A program made the position numbers and the translations under genes. DNA of 46,731 bases from Candolleomyces eurysporus (Eukaryota > Basidiomycota > Agaricomycetes > Agaricales > Psathyrellaceae): the NCBI GenBank assembly GCA_027579435.1, contig JANBPK010000840.1, positions 1 through 46,731 of the forward strand. The letters run 5' to 3'. The notes below the pieces were generated by a model. It worked only from the letters and a program-made list of their open reading frames with translations. It ran no database searches and was not told the DNA's origin. This document shows positions 42,147 through 46,731 of the stretch, in pieces (the first letter of the stretch is position 1; each line of letters begins with the position of its first letter).

Positions 42147-43998
42147 CCGTGAGCCTGTTTGAGTATCGATAGACGTCGTTCAGGGAGAATAACCAGCTGG
42201 TGTCACTGGTGCCGATCTTTGCAAAACAGTCTTCTGTCCTTGATGAAGAAGTCGAACGTGTAGTGGATAAACCTCTTGTATTTGTCATCTGTGAATCCTG
42301 GGGGTCAATGGAGAGTGTCCAGGTACGTCCTAATGTCTTCTATGAGCCTGTCTTTCACCTGAGCCTTGTTTGACCGAGGGATCTCCACCTCCTGTGCTGC
42401 AATGCTGAGTACAGCAAGTCTTGGGCTGTGGTGACTGTGGGGATGAGAGAATCCATGAGTTGAACAAAGGTTTAGGTTCTGTTGGTGACCATTGAGTACC
42501 TCCATGGAAAACATGTTGGCTGAGTCAATCCACTCGTTGTAGTCGTCCTGGTCTTCTGGATCATTTGGAGATCGCTCGCGTCTAGATAGTCCATCTGCTG
42601 CAATGTGTCAGTGTGCCGGAACATGTCGTAACTCGAAATTGAAGAGGAGAACTCCTGCAATCCACCAATTGATTGTTGCATTAGGTTGGATATCCGGGTT
42701 ATTGATCATGCCCTTAATATAGCGGGCGTCTACCTCGACAACTAAGCACTTGACCATGATAATGTATATCCGAACGTCCTTTAGAGCACGAAAGAGGCCA
42801 AATAGTTCAATTTTGGACTGAGAATATCGTCGTTCCTGTTCGTTCCATGTAATTGACCCAAATCTTGAGCAATAACGAAGACCATCATTGCCCATTTGAG
42901 ATAGGATGTAGCCTACGGCGATCTGTGATGAGTCCACCGCTAGGATGACTTTGTTCCCAGAACTGTAGTCGATTGGTTTGATAGCAGGGCAGGTTGTGAC
43001 GAGGTGCTTAATCTTCTCCATTGCCTTGAGCTCTGTTGGACCAAAGAGGAACTCAGTCTTACGTTGTGTTAGCTTGACCAGGGGTTCAGAGTGGACAGCA
43101 TAATTCTTGATGAACATCCTGAGTGTCCCAACTGTTCCCAGGAAGCCGCGAACACTGGTGAGATCTCGAGAAATTGGCCAATCGCGTATCTTCTGGACTC
43201 GATCTGGAACTGGTTTCCGTCCTTCATATGAGCATAGGTGACCAACAATAACCGCCTCCAAGACACAGATATGCGCTTTTGGGCCAGAGAAGGTACCTCC
43301 TGCCTTGTGAACACGCCAAACGACTCGTAAGACATTGTTCATGTGCTCCCACACAAATTGCTGTATACCAGGGTTTTCTGGGATGGTTTCATAGCCTCCA
43401 CCAGGCAGCTCGTAGCGTGTTGGTGGCCCTTTGACTGGTACATCATTGATGAATGGTAGGGTGACGTGAGGGATTTCGTCTTGGAGTAGGAAGGTAAGGT
43501 TGCCATGTTGCACCTGTTGTGAGTTGGTGTAGACCATAGGTATCCTGGTAAGTCAAAATGTTCCTAGTGGCGTCTGAAATGTTGTAAGATTGCGAGAGTC
43601 GGGATGGAGAGAGTGTTGGTTGAATCCAACAAAGAGGTCAAGGACAGAGTAGCATGATCATCCTGCGAATGATTCAGCGTAAGGTTCTACAATAGGAGGG
43701 ACAGCAGAGTCTTTAATGGCAACTGCATTGAGTGGCTGGAGGTTGTGGACTATCCTGAGGGACTTTCCATCCTTCTTGAGAACCCAAAACCATTGGGAGC
43801 GATAGGCGGCATTTGAGGGCTCGATTACGCCAGAGTCCATCTTCGCTTTGATGATTTCAACGATTTTGGGGAATAGTCCAGGTGGAATTGGGATGTTTTT
43901 GAGAATCCATACAGCGTGTGGTAGTGTAGCAATCTTGACTGGTGGTAGGTAATCTTCAGAAAATATTCCCTTCTCGGATTCATCCCAAGTGAGAGTAC
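42147..43998 (-). pseudogene. Ty3/gypsy pol (RT-RNase H, start of linker/integrase), five TGA codons
   Basis: One minus frame runs from about 43990 to 42147 without frameshift. Order: FSEDYLPP..., MDSGVIEPSNAAYRSQWFW, KKDGKSLRIVHNLQPLNAV, LDLFVGFNQ, TTFQTPLGTF, PMVYTNSQQVQHGNLTF, then the catalytic motif LPFINDVPVKGPPTRYE, IVGHLCSYEGRK, VRGFLGTVGTLR, RNase H VDSSQIAVGYIL and IELFGLFRALKDVRIYI, NPDIQPNATINWWIAG and LRHVPAH. The expected second-motif D-D is N-D (AAT GAT at 43447-43442), which should abolish polymerase activity. Stops are TGA at 43660-43658, 43555-43553, 42610-42608, 42307-42305 and 42205-42203; there is no TAA or TAG. It is cut at 42147 by the LTR and near 44000 by a repeat array. 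Confidence 0.85.
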
Positions 43999-43999
43999 T

Positions 44000-44395
44000 T
44001 TACACTCTCCCACAAGTCCGGCCCGACTTCCGGTGGACTTCTGGTGGTTTTTGCTGGACTCCGGTGGACTTTCACCAGACTTTTTACAAATTTTATAGGG
44101 AAAACAGTCCAGTGAAAGTCTGGTTGGAGTCCAGTTGGAGTCCAGTTGGGGTCCGGTACCATAGAAAATTATGGACTCCCGGACTCCGGCACTAACACCG
44201 GACTGGTCCGCTGGACCACTTTTAACTGGACTCCAGCACTAAAGGTCCGGTGGAATTCCAGTGGACTTCCAGTGGAATGCCTTCCAGATTCTTTTGACTG
44301 GACTCGAGCACCAGAAAGTCTGGTGGACCTCCAGTGGACTTCTGGTGGACTTCCGGTGGACATCTAGTGAAAAAAAGTCTGGCGGAATGCTAGTG
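44000..44395. repeat. Array of degenerate 12-bp motifs on both strands (subterminal-repeat-like)
   Basis: Dozens of variants of TCYGGTGGACTT and TCCAGTGGACTT occur in both orientations, and GTGGACTTTCACCAGACTTT folds against CCAGTGAAAGTCTGGT at 44075-44135. The right part ends GGTGGACATCTAGTG, and CACTAG reads inward from the minus strand. Dense short repeats inside a CACTA end are typical of CACTA/EnSpm transposons, so this may be one end of such an element; no matching second end was found. Confidence 0.5.
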
Positions 44396-44929
44396 CAGTT
44401 CTAACAAGGCCCAAATAAATGGGTAAATAGAATTCATTTATGCTAGAATTAAATACAAATTATTACTGCTGACTTTGAAAACAAGCCAGAATAGTTGATC
44501 ACTACTGTGCAAATGCTGTTGCCCAAGAGAATAACAAAAACAATCAAAAACTGTGCCAGACTGTAGGGATGCAATTGAATTTGAAGCATTACATTTTGCA
44601 TACCAAGAAGATAGACAACAGATAGTGTTACATGTTACCAGGGCCTTTTCTAGCAATAACACACTGCAGGACTAATTTATTGGCTCTATTTCTCCTTAGT
44701 TTAGGGTAATTTTTTTTTTGGCAAAAACCCTAGCCTTACATGTTACCATTGTATCCTTACACTCCAGTACAGTATAGAATAAAATATGTATGTTAATTCC
44801 ACTTGATCACAACCTTGACTAAATAAACAACTACCTGAAAAGAACAAATAAATATTAATTTACAAATTATATGCACACAGAAACCAACCTGAATACACCA
44901 ATTTCCAGAATTTGTAAAAATTAAATTAG
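44396..44929. other. AT-rich, no gene
   Basis: Contains the block 44553-44600 that matches 16530-16570 (ACTGTAGGGATGCAATTGAA against ACTGTAGGGAAGCAATGAGT); the copy here has TG/CA where the other has CG. No open frame is convincing. Confidence 0.5.
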
Positions 44930-45960
44930 CTGACTCTATATGTATCTGTGAGGAGAACAAAATTGAATAAATTCATAAATCAAAAAAATTCAAACACAGC
45001 AACTACAGAGAATTCAACCTGGGGCATGGACAGCAACAAGCTGTACAGCCAACAGCTTATACTAGAAAAATCAGTTAACACTAAATATATCCATATGGAA
45101 AACAAAATTAAATAAATTTCTAAATTAAATTTTCAAAAGTGCAAGCACAAAAAATTGAACCCTAAGGCACAGCATGTCAGCCAGCACTAAAGCCGTTACA
45201 CCAAATAGATTATACTATAAAAATCAGTTAGCACTACGTAGCCCTGTGCGGAAAACAAAATCAAATTAATTAATTTTTCAAAAGCACAAGCATCAGAAAT
45301 TGAACTCAAGGCATGGCAGCTCAGCCAGCACTAGAGCTATTACACCAAATAGCTTATACTATGGGCACTGGTTAGCACTACATACTTCCATGTGGAAAAC
45401 AAAATTAAATAAATTTATAGATAGAAATTTTAAAAGTGCACCCACCAGGAATTGAACCTGAGGCACAGCAGCTCAGCCAGCACCAAAGCCGTTACACCAA
45501 ATTGCTTATACTATAGAAACCAGTTCACGCTGCGTAGCTCTGTGTGAAAAACAAAATTAAATAAATTATAGTAAGAATTTCCAAAAGTGTGCCCACTGAG
45601 AATTGAACCCAAGGCACAGTACCTCAGTCAGCGCTAAAGCCATTCAACCAAATGGCCTGTACTACACAAACCGGTTAGCACTACATAGCTCCGTGCAGAA
45701 AATGAAATTAAATAAATTTACAAAGAGAATTTACAAAAGTGCACCCAGCAGGAATTGAACCCAAGGCATGGGCACCTTGGCCAGCGCTAAAGCCATTACA
45801 CCAGATTTGCTTGTACTACAGGAACTGGTCTCCACTACATATATCCGTGCGNAAAAACGAACCTAAATGAATTTATAAATCCAATTTTTCAAAACGGCCA
45901 CAGCAAGAATCAAACCCGAGGCATCGATGCACAGGCCACGTTACCAATACACCAAAGTGA
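44930..45960 (-). repeat. Tandem array of seven tRNA-like units, period 142-155 bp
   Basis: The plus strand repeats AATTGAACC..AAGGC..CAGCTCAGCC..GC.AAAGCC.TTACACCAAA, anchored at 45011, 45153, 45298, 45450, 45601, 45753 and 45908. On the minus strand each unit reads TTTGGTGTAAYGGCTTTAGC, then CTGAGCTGC.., GGTTCAATTCC and TGGTGGGTGCACTTTT. The first block resembles a tRNA A box, GGTTCAATTCC is a B box, the flanks of the B box form a T-arm (TCAGG-TTCAATT-CCTGG in unit 4), and TTTT follows as a polymerase III terminator. The opening resembles tRNA-Gln-like D arms, from memory. No acceptor stem pairs convincingly, so these are tRNA-derived (SINE head or satellite), not plain tRNA genes. An AT-rich spacer with AAATTTATTTAATTTTGTTT separates units. 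Confidence 0.75.
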
Positions 45961-46221
45961 CTTATATTAGGGGAGCCAGATAATATAATATATCTACCTC
46001 CAAAAATTCACAGAAAAGCGCAAAAAAAAAAAGNAAAAGAAAAAGAAATTCATGATGACTCATCAAATCCACGGAATGGTGATGGGATCATCGGAGCTCA
46101 CTTCCACCCTCTCACCTCTCATCTCCCTCCTTTCTCTCTCACAGAACCGCACTCAACGTCCACTGACACGCCCAACCACCACTGACAATGACAACGACGA
46201 TGCCCAAGCCCCCGCAACGCA

Positions 46222-46710
46222 TTGCCACCACCCGCCGACATGCCCCAGACCGCCCGCAAGCAGGCTTTGACTGCCACGTCACCCGGGCAGTCAAAGCTTC
46301 GTGGAGGCGGCAGGGACCTTTCTGATGACCAGATGGACGATGAGGAGTACACGGGGGTCAACGTACCGCAAATCAGACAGGAAGCAAAGGGTGGAGGGAA
46401 GCGAGGGGGCTTGAGGGGCTGAGGTGGTTTGAGGGGCCGAGGAGGGTGCAGGGGTGGGAGGGGGAGAGACTGCACCTGGTCCAGGCCAGGCTTGAACAGG
46501 GCGATGGTCGACGAAGAAGACAAGGGTGGGCACAGTGCCAACCCCGGCGCCTCCACCGTCGTCCTAGGCACCGCCGCTATCACTCAGGAGGTGGAGGCTG
46601 CCAGTGAAAAAAGCAACAACAACAACGCCCCCGCCTCTGCTGGCAAGNCTTCACAGGCGTGTTGCGCCTGCCGACTGTGNCCCTGCCGCCACTACTCGAC
46701 CAGCACATGA
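46222..46710 (+). pseudogene. RGG-rich reading frame with one TGA, unknown
   Basis: One plus frame from ATG 46222 (or 46240, MPQTARKQALTATSPGQSK) runs to a stop at 46708-46710 with one internal TGA at 46420-46422 (GGC TGA GGT). It fits loss of CGA because the next repeat reads GGC CGA GGA. It encodes acidic DDQMDDEEYTGVN, then KGGGKRGGLRG and RGRGGCRGGRGRD, then CTWSRPGLNRAMVDEEDKGG and a Thr/Ala-rich part ending near CCACRL..C. The RGG patch is typical of RNA-binding disordered tails. Two ambiguous bases blur the last 20 codons. The family is not recognised. Confidence 0.4.
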
Positions 46711-46731
46711 AGATGACGACGACGCCACCCC

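Noticed and set aside
42147..43998. TGA read as a sense codon (recoding)
   Set aside because: Host genes here end normally with TGA, TAG or TAA, and the TGA sites match CpG decay seen in non-coding repeat copies.
45009..45930. Seven ordinary tRNA genes
   Set aside because: B boxes, T-arms and TTTT are present, but no unit shows a pairing acceptor stem or a clean anticodon arm.
46119..46583. 154-codon minus-strand ORF rich in Pro
   Set aside because: Antisense shadow of the RGG-rich frame; no motif or splice signal.

Overview
The window looks like gene-poor, transposon-rich chromosome of a filamentous basidiomycete, most likely an Agaricomycete. The evidence is many short introns of about 50-70 nt with GT..AG ends, a KDZ-type transposase with a CxC2-like cysteine cluster, a basidiomycete-style multi-span membrane protein, and Ty3/gypsy, DIRS-like, Helitron and Tc1/mariner-like remnants. 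No search was run: family names come from remembered motifs, and structural statements come from the bases.

Layout. 0-2.4 kb: an LTR piece, a broken KDZ transposase N-terminus (-), and a divergent small gene (+). 4.3-10.1 kb: two long copies of one repeat in inverted orientation around a decayed reverse transcriptase; a solo LTR with target duplication sits in the left arm. 11-13 kb: another transposase-like tail. 13-15.9 kb: the best-preserved host gene, a seven-exon P-loop/AAA-type ATPase. 17.8-21.4 kb: an eight-exon gene (-) split in exon 6 by a 1.2 kb LTR-like insertion with a perfect 5-bp target duplication. 22-23.2 kb: a membrane protein whose first exon seems lost. 24-28 kb: Helitron helicase scrap, a 34-bp minisatellite, and a gypsy gag with its 5' LTR and primer site. 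28.4-29.9 kb: a mitochondrial ribosomal protein S10 (uS10m) gene split by a solo LTR with a perfect 5-bp duplication. 30.5-35.4 kb: LTRs and a TA-flanked TIR element. 35.8-39.8 kb: two inverted copies of a small unknown two-exon gene. 38-41 kb: a local segmental duplication with an inversion. 41.7-44.4 kb: a solo LTR, a gypsy pol fragment and a subterminal-repeat-like array. 44.9-46 kb: a tandem array of seven tRNA-like units, each with A-box-like, B-box-like and T4 signals. 46.2 kb to the end: an RGG-rich reading frame with one stop.

How it fits together. Transposon decay is strikingly uniform. Several reading frames stay open for more than a kilobase and are broken only by TGA, in contexts that fit CGA to TGA, and the right inverted arm has lost CpG sites that the left arm keeps. 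This fits cytosine methylation followed by deamination. Against it, two host genes carry LTR insertions with perfect 5-bp target duplications, so LTR transposition has continued into gene space.
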